Shown one piece after another: positions 6,986-15,336 of a stretch of DNA of 31,406 nt (positions are counted from its first letter, which is position 1; each line of letters begins with the position of its first letter). Position numbers and translations under genes: made by a program. Location of the stretch: assembly GCA_045629005.1 (NCBI GenBank), contig JAZQQJ010000005.1, positions 1 to 31,406 of the forward strand, written 5' to 3'. The stretch is from RGIG3528 sp045629005 (GTDB taxonomy: Bacteria > Bacillota > Clostridia > Lachnospirales > Lachnospiraceae). Below the pieces are notes generated by a model. It was not told the origin of the DNA. It did no database searches and saw nothing but the letters and a program-made list of their open reading frames with translations.

Positions 6986-8074
6986 TTAAAGTCCTCTTGT
7001 CTGTGATTTATCTATTGCTTCCCAAAGGCCATTAAGATATGCTGCGCCGAGAGCTCTGTCATACAAACCATAGCCGGGCATTGCAACTTCATCCCAGATC
7101 ATTCTTCCGTGGTCCGGACGAATCGGTCCGTCAAAACCTATTTCATAAAGAGCCTTCATAATCTCATACATATCAAACGTTCCGTCCGAGGAAAGATGTG
7201 CGGCCTCTTCAAAATCAAGGTGTCCGGGCTCTGTGCAATTAAACTGGAGATTGCGGACGTGTGCAAAATGTATTCTTCCCTTAAGTGAACGAATCATTGC
7301 GGGAAGGTCGTTTTCAAGGTTCGTGCCGTATGATCCTGAGCAGAATGTTACGCCATTGTGCGGATTATCAACCATAGTCATCATACGATGGATGTTTTCC
7401 TGATTAATGATAATTCTGGGAAGTCCGAAAACGCTCCATGCGGGATCATCGGGATGAATTGCCATGTTAATGTTGTACTTATCGCATACAGGCATAATGC
7501 GCTCAAGGAAGTATTTGAGGTTTGCAAAAAGCTTCTCAGAATCGATGTCCTTGTACATTTCGAAGAGTTCTTTGATTTTAGCCATTCTTTCAGGCTCCCA
7601 GCCCGGCATTACCGAGCCGTTTGTATCCTTAGAGAGCTGTTCGAACATGTTTTCAGGATTAATCTTGTCAATAGCTTCCTGGCTGTAAGCAAGAACCGTA
7701 GAACCGTCATAACGCTTTCTTGCAAGCTCGGTACGTGTCCAGTCAAAAACGGGCATAAAGTTATAGCATACAAGATGAATGTCCTCTTTACCGAGATTCT
7801 CAAGTGTCTCGATGTAGTTGTCAATGTACATGTCGCGGTCGGGTGATCCGACTTTAATTGCATCGTGAATGTTTACACTCTCAATGCCTGCAATGCTGAG
7901 CCCTGCAGCTTCAACCTCGTCCTTAAGTGCTTTGATGCGCTCGCGGCTCCACACTTCTCCGGGCTGAGTATCGTAAAGAGTTGTAATTACTGCTTTTACA
8001 CCGGGAATCTGTCTGATTTGCTTAAGCGTAACGGTATCAAATTTAGAACCGTACCATCTTAATGTCATCTGCAT
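6986..8074 (-). CDS. uxuA: mannonate dehydratase
   Basis: This 362-residue protein is the expected length for UxuA, which dehydrates D-mannonate to 2-keto-3-deoxy-D-gluconate using Mn2+/Fe2+ in a TIM barrel. Motifs seen are MTLRWYGSKFDTVTLKQIRQIPG at the start, AIHPDDPAWSVFGLPRI, VTFCSGSYG, HFAHVRN and RPDHGRMIWDE near the end; the His/Cys/Asp residues of these supply metal binding. The start is set at 8074, where ATG follows TTGGAGG with 7-bp spacing; the open frame further upstream lacks a ribosome binding site and precedes the likely transcript start closely. It is the first gene of a uxuA-uxuB operon with its own promoter. No KDG kinase or aldolase is in the window. Confidence 0.93.
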   Translation of the reverse strand: MQMTLRWYGSKFDTVTLKQIRQIPGVKAVITTLYDTQPGEVWSRERIKALKDEVEAAGLSIAGIESVNIHDAIKVGSPDRDMYIDNYIETLENLGKEDIHLVCYNFMPVFDWTRTELARKRYDGSTVLAYSQEAIDKINPENMFEQLSKDTNGSVMPGWEPERMAKIKELFEMYKDIDSEKLFANLKYFLERIMPVCDKYNINMAIHPDDPAWSVFGLPRIIINQENIHRMMTMVDNPHNGVTFCSGSYGTNLENDLPAMIRSLKGRIHFAHVRNLQFNCTEPGHLDFEEAAHLSSDGTFDMYEIMKALYEIGFDGPIRPDHGRMIWDEVAMPGYGLYDRALGAAYLNGLWEAIDKSQTRGL

Positions 8075-8166
8075 ATTTTTTCCTCCAAGGTTTATTTTCC
8101 TATATGTAACCTTATTTACATCTTCCAAATAAAATGCATTTTTTTGCGTATTTCTTAACAGTGAGC

Positions 8167-8195
8167 ATTATAATACAGCAAATAATGCTTCGCAA
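8167..8195 (-). promoter_or_regulatory. sigma-A promoter of uxuAB
   Basis: On the minus strand TTGCGA (8190-8195), a 17-bp spacer and a perfect TATAAT (8167-8172) lie about 90 bp upstream of the uxuA start. Confidence 0.8.
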
Positions 8196-8209
8196 TGGTA
8201 ATAACTTTG
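8191..8209. promoter_or_regulatory. imperfect palindrome over the uxuAB -35, possible operator
   Basis: GCAATGGTAATAACTTTGC agrees with its own reverse complement at 14 of 19 positions and covers the -35 box. A LacI- or GntR-type repressor of uronate genes could bind here. The assignment rests only on symmetry and position. Confidence 0.3.
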
Positions 8210-8295
8210 CAATTTCCGACTGATAGTTGTAAAATAACGGCCTTTCTTTCTTCTTTGTAAGAAATAACATATCTAATCTCTATAACCTGTTACGC

Positions 8296-8322
8296 AAAAA
8301 GGGAGCCGAAAATACGACCCCC
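8296..8322 (-). terminator. intrinsic terminator after the GH31 gene
   Basis: On the minus strand GGGGGTCG and CGGCTCCC form an 8-bp stem with two G-U pairs and a TATTTT loop, followed by TTTTTG. It lies 45 bp after the GH31 stop and separates that transcript from uxuAB. Confidence 0.8.
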
Positions 8323-8366
8323 TATAATTTATTTTCTATTATTTGTCATGACCATCAACCGATTGC

Positions 8367-10391
8367 TTACTCAACCTTTTCAAATACCGGCATGTAATCA
8401 ATAGGTGCCTGTACTTTTACTGTCTGGTTGCCGACATAGAGTTTTCCGTCACTTGTAAGTCTCCACTGACCTTCGGGGAGATATACGGTACGCTCAAACT
8501 GATTCAGGTAAAGAATCGGCGCAACAAGATACTTATCACCAAACATGTACTGGTCCTTGAGATTCCAACATGTCTCGTCGTTCGGAAATTCGAAGAACAT
8601 TGTACGAATGAGAGGTGCACCGTTTTCCGTAGCTTCCTTGTAAAGGCCTTTAATATATTTCTTCATGGAAACACGGATATCATAGTACTTCTTCATAATG
8701 GCGTAATTTTCCTCGCCGTAGCTCCAAAGCTCGTTAGGCTGACCGGTATGAAGATATCCGCCGCCCCAGTCTCTGTCATCGAGTGCAGGGATATTGTAAG
8801 GTCCTCTGTCTCCGTGCATACGAAGTACTGCTGAGAATACAGCAAACTGATACCAACGGATAAGAAGCTGACGGAAATCAGGATCGTTGACATCCTCTGT
8901 CATAAAACCGCCAATATCTGTTGTCCACCAGGGAATACCTGCAAGACCCATGTTAAGACCTGCCTGAAGCTGATTTCTGAAAGCTTCAAATGTACTTGCA
9001 ATATCTCCGGACCATACGACATTACCGTATTTCTGACTGCCTGCCCATGCACAGCGAAGAAGGTTGACTGCTTCGCCCTTCTGGACAGTCGGCATGTTGT
9101 CGTAAAATACTCTTGAATACATCTGTGGATAAAGATTGCTTACTTCCAATGCAGGTGCATCGTAGTAACGATAATTTTCAAAGTCATATACGCCGTAATC
9201 CGGCTCGGAATTGTCAAGCCAGAAAGCATCTATGCCAAAATCGTAATAATTCTGTTTGCACTTTTCCCAAACATACTTTCTTGTCTCGGGATTGAAAGGA
9301 TCGATTTCCACGCAGTCACCCTGATAGTCATAAGTCTGCGCAGCGCCTCTCTCTGTTTTGATAAGAAGGCCCTTTTCCATCATCGGATAGAAATTCTCAC
9401 TCTTTCTGTCAACAGAAGGCCATACCGAAACGATTACTTTAATTCCCATGGAATGAAGCTCATCAACCATAGCCTTCGGATCGGGCCAATAGGTCTTATC
9501 AAACTTCCAGTCACCCTGTACTGTCCAGTGGAAGAAGTCAATAACAATCTGGTCAATCTTAATGCCTTCATCCTTATATTTACGCGCAACTTCGAGCACT
9601 TCGGCCTGTGTGCGGTAACGGAGCTTACACTGCCAAAGTCCCATAAGACTTTCCGGGAACATGGGTGCATGGCCTGTAACTGCCGTATAGTTTGTAAGAA
9701 TTGCCTTAGGATTCTCGTCCGCGGTAATCCAGTAATCCATTTCCTTTGTAGCTCTTGCAACCCACTGTGTATAGTTCTTGCCAAATGTAACACGTCCTAC
9801 AGCCGGGTTATTCCAAAGCATACCGTAATTAAGTGATGAAATCATAAAAGGCACGGAAATCTGTGAGTTTCTCTGCGCAAGCTCAAGAACACAGCCCTTA
9901 AGGTCCATATAAGGCTGCTGGTACTGGCCCATACCGAAAATCTTTTCACCATCATTGCTTTCAAAACGAAGGTCGAGAGAATAATCTGTGCCGCCGATAA
10001 TACCCTTCCATTCACGGTTAACGGTTTTTAAGCAACGTGAGCCCTTATCATAGGCACCGCCGTAGCAATGGAAATCTTCACGAAGAATATGTTCCCCGTC
10101 TCTGTAAAACGTAATTATGCCGACAAAGTTAACCTCTGCCATAATTCTTCCGTTTGTTATTCTGGCAATCTGTTTGTATTCGTCTGTATCAAAGCCCATC
10201 CACTTGTCAGGCTTTCCGATGAATATTTCCGACTTTCCGCTCTGCTTTTCCGTAAGAGCCCAGTCGTTTCCCGTAAATTTTGGGAACATAGTTGCTCTGA
10301 CACGAAGCGCATTCTTTCCCCAGGGCTCGATGCGCACAGTTTCGCCCTTTGTTTTAAACACAAGCGCATTGCCGTCTTTAATGAATTCCAT
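8367..10391 (-). CDS. GH31 alpha-glycosidase (alpha-xylosidase or alpha-glucosidase)
   Basis: This 674-residue cytoplasmic enzyme (no signal peptide) has the glycoside hydrolase family 31 layout: an N-terminal beta-sandwich, a TIM barrel from about residue 245 (PESLMGLWQCKLRYRTQAEV) and a C-terminal beta domain. The nucleophile is Asp393 in DAFWLDNSEPD, and the acid/base is Asp463 in VVWSGDIAST; FHWTVQGDWKFD and GIPWWTTDIGGF are further family signatures. Retaining hydrolysis of an alpha-xyloside or alpha-glucoside is expected. Location next to uxuAB suggests use of plant-derived oligosaccharides, such as xyloglucan or glucuronoxylan fragments, but a terminator separates them, so they are not one transcript. 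The ATG at 10391 follows TGGAGG at 8 bp. Exact substrate cannot be told from sequence. Confidence 0.9.
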   Translation of the reverse strand: MEFIKDGNALVFKTKGETVRIEPWGKNALRVRATMFPKFTGNDWALTEKQSGKSEIFIGKPDKWMGFDTDEYKQIARITNGRIMAEVNFVGIITFYRDGEHILREDFHCYGGAYDKGSRCLKTVNREWKGIIGGTDYSLDLRFESNDGEKIFGMGQYQQPYMDLKGCVLELAQRNSQISVPFMISSLNYGMLWNNPAVGRVTFGKNYTQWVARATKEMDYWITADENPKAILTNYTAVTGHAPMFPESLMGLWQCKLRYRTQAEVLEVARKYKDEGIKIDQIVIDFFHWTVQGDWKFDKTYWPDPKAMVDELHSMGIKVIVSVWPSVDRKSENFYPMMEKGLLIKTERGAAQTYDYQGDCVEIDPFNPETRKYVWEKCKQNYYDFGIDAFWLDNSEPDYGVYDFENYRYYDAPALEVSNLYPQMYSRVFYDNMPTVQKGEAVNLLRCAWAGSQKYGNVVWSGDIASTFEAFRNQLQAGLNMGLAGIPWWTTDIGGFMTEDVNDPDFRQLLIRWYQFAVFSAVLRMHGDRGPYNIPALDDRDWGGGYLHTGQPNELWSYGEENYAIMKKYYDIRVSMKKYIKGLYKEATENGAPLIRTMFFEFPNDETCWNLKDQYMFGDKYLVAPILYLNQFERTVYLPEGQWRLTSDGKLYVGNQTVKVQAPIDYMPVFEKVE

Positions 10392-10469
10392 TGTATTCCC
10401 TCCATCTGAAAATGTTTTCGCTAATAATATATAAAAATGCGTTGCAAAAATACACTTCTTTTTTGAAAT

Positions 10470-10494
10470 AAAAAGCGTTGTTTTTCGACAACGC
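10470..10494 (-). terminator. intrinsic terminator after the PHP gene
   Basis: GCGTTGT/ACAACGC form a 7-bp stem (10475-10494) whose first base overlaps the PHP stop codon; minus-strand transcripts then read TTTTTATTTC. It closes the hydrogenase-sensor operon. Confidence 0.85.
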
Positions 10495-11204
10495 TACTTT
10501 AATGCCTTTATTACTCCGGCAGCACTGACTTCCTCGACAAGAAGTGTATTTACTGCCTGATTTATATCTTTAATGTAATGCGCATCCGAGCTTGTAATGA
10601 TTTTACAGTTTTCCAGGTACGGATTGGCTTTCCGAAGCATATGAAGCTTTGACATATCCTTCACTTCGGCTGTCCGGAATTGTGAATCCGGCGGAACAAA
10701 TCCAAGCTGTGAAATAAGCGACGTTGTGTTTTTATCAAGATGCGCGGGAATCATTATCCCATTGTAGCTTTTTACAAGGTCGAATACCTTTTCAAAGTCT
10801 ATGTCCGTCGCATTAATCAATAACTTTTCAACACGTCCTAGCTCTTCATCGTCTTCGTTCATTATCTGCTGTTTACCGAATATTGCTTCTTCATTTTTTA
10901 CGTCCATGAGGTGCTCATACACGTATGAATCAAAACGCATTGCATCATCCAGTTTTTCAAACAGGCAGACAACATGTGCTTCCTCGGAGGTGGTAAGCTC
11001 CATTCCCGGAATTCCTACCAGCCCGTAAAAATCACAGGCTTTAAGGAACGGCTCACAGTTTTTACAGGAGTTATGGTCTGTAAGCGCAATAACCCGAAGC
11101 CCATTCAGCGCAGCATACCCCGCAATTGCCGCGGGCGTCATAGCGTCATCGCCGCAAGGGGAAAGGCATGAATGAAGATGCAGATCGTACGCTACCTGAT
11201 TCAC
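10494..11204 (-). CDS. PHP-domain metal-dependent phosphoesterase
   Basis: This 236-residue protein carries the PHP metal-binding signature in order: DLHLHS (His9, His11), ALTDHNS (His44), GMELTTSEEAHVV (Glu and His of the third motif) and SSDAHY near residue 210. Such proteins hydrolyse phosphate esters, for example nucleotides or histidinol phosphate; the substrate here is unknown. The start is a GTG that shares GTGA with the stop of the upstream DRTGG-like gene, so the two are coupled. It is the last gene of the operon that holds the sensory-type hydrogenase. PHP and DRTGG proteins are, to my recollection, frequent companions of clostridial [FeFe] hydrogenase gene clusters. Confidence 0.85.
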   Translation of the reverse strand: MNQVAYDLHLHSCLSPCGDDAMTPAAIAGYAALNGLRVIALTDHNSCKNCEPFLKACDFYGLVGIPGMELTTSEEAHVVCLFEKLDDAMRFDSYVYEHLMDVKNEEAIFGKQQIMNEDDEELGRVEKLLINATDIDFEKVFDLVKSYNGIMIPAHLDKNTTSLISQLGFVPPDSQFRTAEVKDMSKLHMLRKANPYLENCKIITSSDAHYIKDINQAVNTLLVEEVSAAGVIKALK

Positions 11205-11539
11205 TCCATCAACCCCCGAATTATCTGAGTAGCTTCATAGATGGGAAGCTTTGTCCAAAGAACCGTTATGCCCTGTGCAGTTGCCTTTGCCATCATATTC
11301 TCATCAACCGTAACGGCTTCCGCAAGAATAACGCAGGCTGTATCCGTAAGGCTTGCAACCGCAAGCGTATTGAGATTGCTCATAACCGTAACCCATGCTG
11401 CCTTTTCGGGCATCTTGGACATGGCAATGCTCAGAAGGTCACAGCAGTAAATGTTTTCTATCTCTGCCATCTTGCCTTCTTCGCTCATATTCTGAACAAC
11501 AAAGTTCTCGTTTTCTGCCAACTGACCAACTTTAAGCAT
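11201..11539 (-). CDS. DRTGG-domain-like protein (second copy)
   Basis: This 112-residue protein resembles the stand-alone DRTGG domains found beside [FeFe] hydrogenase genes: an N-terminal CCDLLSIAMSKMPEKAAWVTVMSN segment, then LAVASLTDTACVILAEAVTVDENMMAKATAQGITVLWTKLPIYEATQIIRGL. The fold would be a small alpha/beta domain without catalytic residues I can name, perhaps binding a nucleotide or partner protein. AAGAGGT lies 8 bp before the ATG. Only 54 bp separate it from the EAL gene upstream, with no terminator, and its stop overlaps the PHP start by four bases. It differs in sequence from the other DRTGG-like protein at 15320-15682, so the two may form a heteromer. Confidence 0.7.
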   Translation of the reverse strand: MLKVGQLAENENFVVQNMSEEGKMAEIENIYCCDLLSIAMSKMPEKAAWVTVMSNLNTLAVASLTDTACVILAEAVTVDENMMAKATAQGITVLWTKLPIYEATQIIRGLME

Positions 11540-11593
11540 TTTGATTACCTCTTAAACAGTTTCTGCACGGTCGTCCAAAGACCTTTGCATCAA

Positions 11594-13549
11594 TTACATA
11601 ATTTTCGGAGTTTTCCCCGAAGATTCGAGGAGCTTCAGGAACTGCTCGCCGGGCTGTGGCTTTGCATAGAAGAAGCCCTGGAAGAAATCACAGCCGTAAT
11701 AAGCCAGAAGCTGTGCCTGTTCTTCGGTTTCAACACCCTCTGCAATAAGCTCAAGACTCAGCTGTTTCATCATACGGATTGTCTGACGAAGCACTGTCAT
11801 TGCCTTATCGTTCTTCATTGCTGACCAAAGCATTGTTTTATCAAGCTTTACAATAGAGAATGGATAGTCAACTACGGTTGATAGGTTTGAGAAACCTGTG
11901 CCGTAATCGTCAAGTGAGAAACGCACACCCTTATTGATGAGGGCTGTCATGTTTTCCTTAAAGGACTTTGCACGCATGAGTCCCATTGTCTCAGTAATTT
12001 CAAGACTGATTCTTGAGTATTCAAGATGGTATTCGTCCATAATCTGGACAAGTCTTTCATGAAGATTTGACTGCATGCACTGTATCGGAGAAAGGTTAAC
12101 ATCGATATACTCGATACCCATTTTCCAGATTCGGTTTTCCGACATGAAACGGCATGTTTCTCTGAATACATATTCGCCGAGCTTCATAATGAGGCCGTTC
12201 TTTTCTGCGATGGGAATAAACTCCTCCGGAGGAATAAAGCCAAGCTCATCATCATATAATCTGAGAAGTGCTTCGGCTGATTTGAAGCTGTCGTCTTCAA
12301 CCGAATAAATCGGCTGATAGTAAACCATAAAGCGGTTTTCCGCAATAGCGGTACGCATAACCTGAAGAACCTGGGATGCTCTCTTTCTTTCTTCAAGAAG
12401 TTTTGCATTTGCAACAAGAACAGTGTCTCTTCCGGTGTCCTCTGCACTCACAAGTGAGTACTCAAGGAGATCCATAACTGCCTCAGATGTCTTTACGTCC
12501 TTCGGGAACTGGAATTTGGACATTACCACCGTAAGTCTTATGCTTTCGTCGTCAACTTCAAACGGAGTCTCGAAGCGATGAAGAATTTTCTTGGTATACA
12601 TTTCGACTTCGGAGTCGCCACCGTAAACTATAAATGCAAACTGTGACTCCGCAACGCTGAAAACGCTGTCTTTCTCACCGATTGTAAGGAAGAAGCGGGC
12701 TATACCTCTGCGAACATTGTCGATACTGTTCATTCCGACAATCTCACGAAGGTCTGTAAGTCCGTCAACCTTCACGCCGATAACGGAAAACTGTTTTCCG
12801 TCGAAAATCTTTTTACTTACGATTGTTTCAAAGGCGCGTCGGTTATAAATTCCAAGGACCTGATCCTCGAAATAGTTTGGATTTTCAAGGGTAAATGCCA
12901 CAACCAGTGCGCTGAGCTCTGTCCCGAAGGTTGAAATAAGGAGATTCGGGAAAAACAACTGTAACGCAACACAGAGCAATGCAACAACAGTGTAAAATGC
13001 CACTATAAACTTATGCTTTTTCAGCATGGTTCTTCTTTGTCTGAAAACAAAATACAACGCAATAAGTACGTAGAATACAACCTGTCCGTAAGCAAAATAC
13101 ATACCGATGTGCCCTGCAGAGCTGTACGTTCTTGTAACCTTATCAAATGTGCCCATAAGGTGAAGGAACGGATTTGTGACTATCATCACCAAATCTATGC
13201 CATACGGAACAATAATCAGCAGTTTTTCGCTCATCTTCAGTTTTTCCTCACCCTTTTTGGTGGTGAGAAGAACGTAATGAAGATATGTTGCTCCGAGCCC
13301 GTGGAAGAACGAATAGAAAAGAATGAGCATAAGCTCATTGAACCATATGGGCAGGATGTCTGCTTTAACCAATGCGAATGTACTTGCAAAGTCAAAGAAT
13401 GCTGCCAGAGTTGTAAACGTGTGTATCAGAAGGAACGCACGCGTTTGTCTGGACGGCAGCGTTTTCTTGATGCTGAACTCAAGATAAACGATGGCCGATA
13501 TGCAAAGAGCAGCAAGGTCAAATTGGTAAATGTAAGTGGTATCAAGCAT
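11594..13549 (-). CDS. membrane c-di-GMP phosphodiesterase (7TM, degenerate GGDEF, EAL)
   Basis: This 651-residue protein starts with about seven membrane helices (residues 1-225), followed by a GGDEF domain (about 235-365) whose signature reads YGGDSE instead of GGDEF, so cyclase activity is unlikely. The EAL domain (about 395-640) looks intact: AEALLRL for EAL, NLSP, EITET, SLDDYGTGFS, IVKLDK, AEGVET and FFQGF supply the metal-binding acids, catalytic lysine and loop residues. It should hydrolyse c-di-GMP to pGpG, gated by the membrane domain or the degenerate GGDEF. AGGAGA precedes the ATG by 8 bp. It lies 32 bp behind the sensory-type hydrogenase and 54 bp before a DRTGG gene, all in one direction without terminators, so co-transcription is likely. 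Confidence 0.9.
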   Translation of the reverse strand: MLDTTYIYQFDLAALCISAIVYLEFSIKKTLPSRQTRAFLLIHTFTTLAAFFDFASTFALVKADILPIWFNELMLILFYSFFHGLGATYLHYVLLTTKKGEEKLKMSEKLLIIVPYGIDLVMIVTNPFLHLMGTFDKVTRTYSSAGHIGMYFAYGQVVFYVLIALYFVFRQRRTMLKKHKFIVAFYTVVALLCVALQLFFPNLLISTFGTELSALVVAFTLENPNYFEDQVLGIYNRRAFETIVSKKIFDGKQFSVIGVKVDGLTDLREIVGMNSIDNVRRGIARFFLTIGEKDSVFSVAESQFAFIVYGGDSEVEMYTKKILHRFETPFEVDDESIRLTVVMSKFQFPKDVKTSEAVMDLLEYSLVSAEDTGRDTVLVANAKLLEERKRASQVLQVMRTAIAENRFMVYYQPIYSVEDDSFKSAEALLRLYDDELGFIPPEEFIPIAEKNGLIMKLGEYVFRETCRFMSENRIWKMGIEYIDVNLSPIQCMQSNLHERLVQIMDEYHLEYSRISLEITETMGLMRAKSFKENMTALINKGVRFSLDDYGTGFSNLSTVVDYPFSIVKLDKTMLWSAMKNDKAMTVLRQTIRMMKQLSLELIAEGVETEEQAQLLAYYGCDFFQGFFYAKPQPGEQFLKLLESSGKTPKIM

Positions 13550-13581
13550 AAATACATCTCCTGAATGATTTGATTGACACG

Positions 13582-14883
13582 TTAATCAGAGATTTTTGAC
13601 ATTTCTCCCGATATACGATGAACATATTCACGAAGCACGTGAATACAATCAAGTTCTTTCGCTTCACCTTTAACAATATCAAGTGCAAGTGCCTTGCAGG
13701 TAGGCGCGCCGCAGGCTCCGCAATCGAGCCCCGGAAGCCTTCTGGCGATTTCTTCGGATTCATTCATCTTCTGGATGCTTTCGCCCATTGATGCGCCAAG
13801 CTTATAAACAGGAACATACTCAACGGGATCTGTCCAGAAGGCATCCTCCGGCTGAATTGTGTCACAGCACTCAATACGTTTGCGCGCAACGGGCATATAT
13901 TTTTTAAGATGGTTCATCTTAACTGTCGCAAGGTAAGGATTCTCAATATTGAGAACTCCGCCTACGCAGCCGCCGTTGCAGGCGTTTAATTCTATAAACT
14001 GAAGATCCATGAACTTTTCATTTTCAAGGTCTTCGAGAATATTGATAACATTTTCAATTCCGTCCGCAGCAAGATAGTGGTCATTCAAAAGGCCGCCGGC
14101 TTCACCGCCGGATATACCCCAGCCGACTCCTATACGCCCTGCCATTGCAAGCTCTTCCGGCTCGCTTATATCTCTCATGAGCGGAAGCAGGCGCAGGTAA
14201 ACGTCTTTTATGGCGCAAACAGCATCTATATTGCTTTTTTCCAGTCCAAGAGGTGACTTAACCGCCGTAACCTTTGACGGACACGGCGAAATGAAAACAA
14301 TTCCGATTTCTTCAGCCTTAAGCCCTGATTTCTTAACGGCTCTGCTCCTTGCTTCCTTAGCTGCTATTTCAACAGGAGGAAGGATCGGGAGAAGATGTTC
14401 AATAAGGTCCGGGAAACGCACACGGATAAGTCGTGTGACTGAGGGGCAGGCCGTGCTTATAAGCGGCCACTTTTCCGGATGTTTCTCAACGTAGTCCCTT
14501 GATATTTGTGAAACAACTTCCGCAGAGGCCCCGACTTCATAGACATCATCAAAGCCCATTTTCTTAAGCGCAGTCAGCACAATATTTGTATCGTCAAGAT
14601 TATTGAACTGACCATACAAGGATGGGGCCGGAAGTGCCACCGTATATTTATATTTTTTAATAACGTCCAAAGAATCGTAAGACGGGAGCTTTGCGTGATT
14701 CTGACATATGCGGATGCATTCACCGCAATCGATACAGAATTCCTTTGTAATGCTTGCTTTCTTGTTTCTCACACGGATTGCCGATGTGGGACAACGCTTA
14801 ATGCAATTGATGCATCCTTTGCAAAGCTCTGAATCCAAACGGACGGAATTAATGAATTTGTTCGTAGAATCCAATTTGTTCAC
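13582..14883 (-). CDS. sensory-type [FeFe] hydrogenase-like protein (group D/HydS-like)
   Basis: This 433-residue iron-sulfur protein opens with two [4Fe-4S] ferredoxin motifs (Cys21/24/27/31 and Cys50/53/56/60). A H-cluster domain follows with shortened signatures: L1 STACPSV (Ala145-Cys146), L2 SPCPSK (Cys201, Lys204) and L3 NACNGGCVGG (Cys302, Cys306). The C-terminus has a further Fe-S motif, GLDCGACGAPTCKALA plus Cys413. All four cluster cysteines are present. The alanine just before the L1 cysteine sits where catalytic hydrogenases carry the proton-relay cysteine, as reported for putative sensory HydS enzymes. I infer an H2 or redox sensor rather than a bulk catalyst. There is no PAS domain. 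The start is GTG at 14883, since no ATG precedes the first ferredoxin motif. Confidence 0.82.
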   Translation of the reverse strand: MNKLDSTNKFINSVRLDSELCKGCINCIKRCPTSAIRVRNKKASITKEFCIDCGECIRICQNHAKLPSYDSLDVIKKYKYTVALPAPSLYGQFNNLDDTNIVLTALKKMGFDDVYEVGASAEVVSQISRDYVEKHPEKWPLISTACPSVTRLIRVRFPDLIEHLLPILPPVEIAAKEARSRAVKKSGLKAEEIGIVFISPCPSKVTAVKSPLGLEKSNIDAVCAIKDVYLRLLPLMRDISEPEELAMAGRIGVGWGISGGEAGGLLNDHYLAADGIENVINILEDLENEKFMDLQFIELNACNGGCVGGVLNIENPYLATVKMNHLKKYMPVARKRIECCDTIQPEDAFWTDPVEYVPVYKLGASMGESIQKMNESEEIARRLPGLDCGACGAPTCKALALDIVKGEAKELDCIHVLREYVHRISGEMSKISD

Positions 14884-14910
14884 CCTGTTTATATATGTCT
14901 CTTAACCCTT

Positions 14911-15336
14911 TTATTTCTGGAAAACCTTCATGGTAACGGTTGTGCCTACGCCGATTGTCGTCTCGATGTGCATTTCATCGGAGTACTTTTTCATATTGGG
15001 CAGTCCCATACCTGCACCAAAGCCAAGTGCTCTGACGTTTTCCGGTGCCGTTGAATATCCTGCCTGCATAGCCTTTTCTATGTCGGGAATGCCGGGGCCT
15101 TTATCTTTCAGTACCATGAGGATTTCTTCAGGACTGATTTCAACATCAATCACTCCGCCGTCAGCATGGATGACCATGTTTATTTCGCCTTCGTACATGG
15201 CAATGGACACTTTCCTGATAATCTCGGGATCGCAGCCCATCTGACGAAGACGCTTTTTAACATCACCTGAAGCTTCTCCTGCTCTGGTGAAATCAACATC
15301 CGATACCGTATAATTTAATTTAAGAGAGTCGCTCAT
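14911..15336 (-). CDS. orphan GHKL ATPase (anti-sigma/RsbW-like)
   Basis: This 141-residue protein consists of little more than one HATPase domain. The N box is in the INMVIHADGG segment, the G1 box is DKGPGIPD and the G2 region is GFGAGMGLPNMKKYSD. There is no histidine phosphotransfer or membrane domain, so it cannot be a conventional sensor kinase; it resembles serine kinases of the RsbW/SpoIIAB type. Its ATG lies inside the end of the upstream DRTGG-like gene (17-bp overlap) behind GAGGAGG. Such ATPases accompany [FeFe] hydrogenase genes in Clostridia. No anti-anti-sigma partner is in the window, so the target is unknown. Confidence 0.82.
   Translation of the reverse strand: MSDSLKLNYTVSDVDFTRAGEASGDVKKRLRQMGCDPEIIRKVSIAMYEGEINMVIHADGGVIDVEISPEEILMVLKDKGPGIPDIEKAMQAGYSTAPENVRALGFGAGMGLPNMKKYSDEMHIETTIGVGTTVTMKVFQK

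Noticed and set aside
8075..8128. Longer N-terminus for mannonate dehydratase from 8128
   Set aside because: The ATG at 8074 has the only good ribosome binding site and matches the family N-terminus MTLRWYG.
11168..11824. 218-codon plus-strand frame
   Set aside because: It crosses PHP, DRTGG and EAL gene ends in antisense, with a His/Cys/Asn-rich composition and no recognisable motif.
11594..13549. Reading this protein as a diguanylate cyclase
   Set aside because: The GGDEF signature is degenerate (GGDSE), whereas the EAL residues are intact, so phosphodiesterase is the better call.
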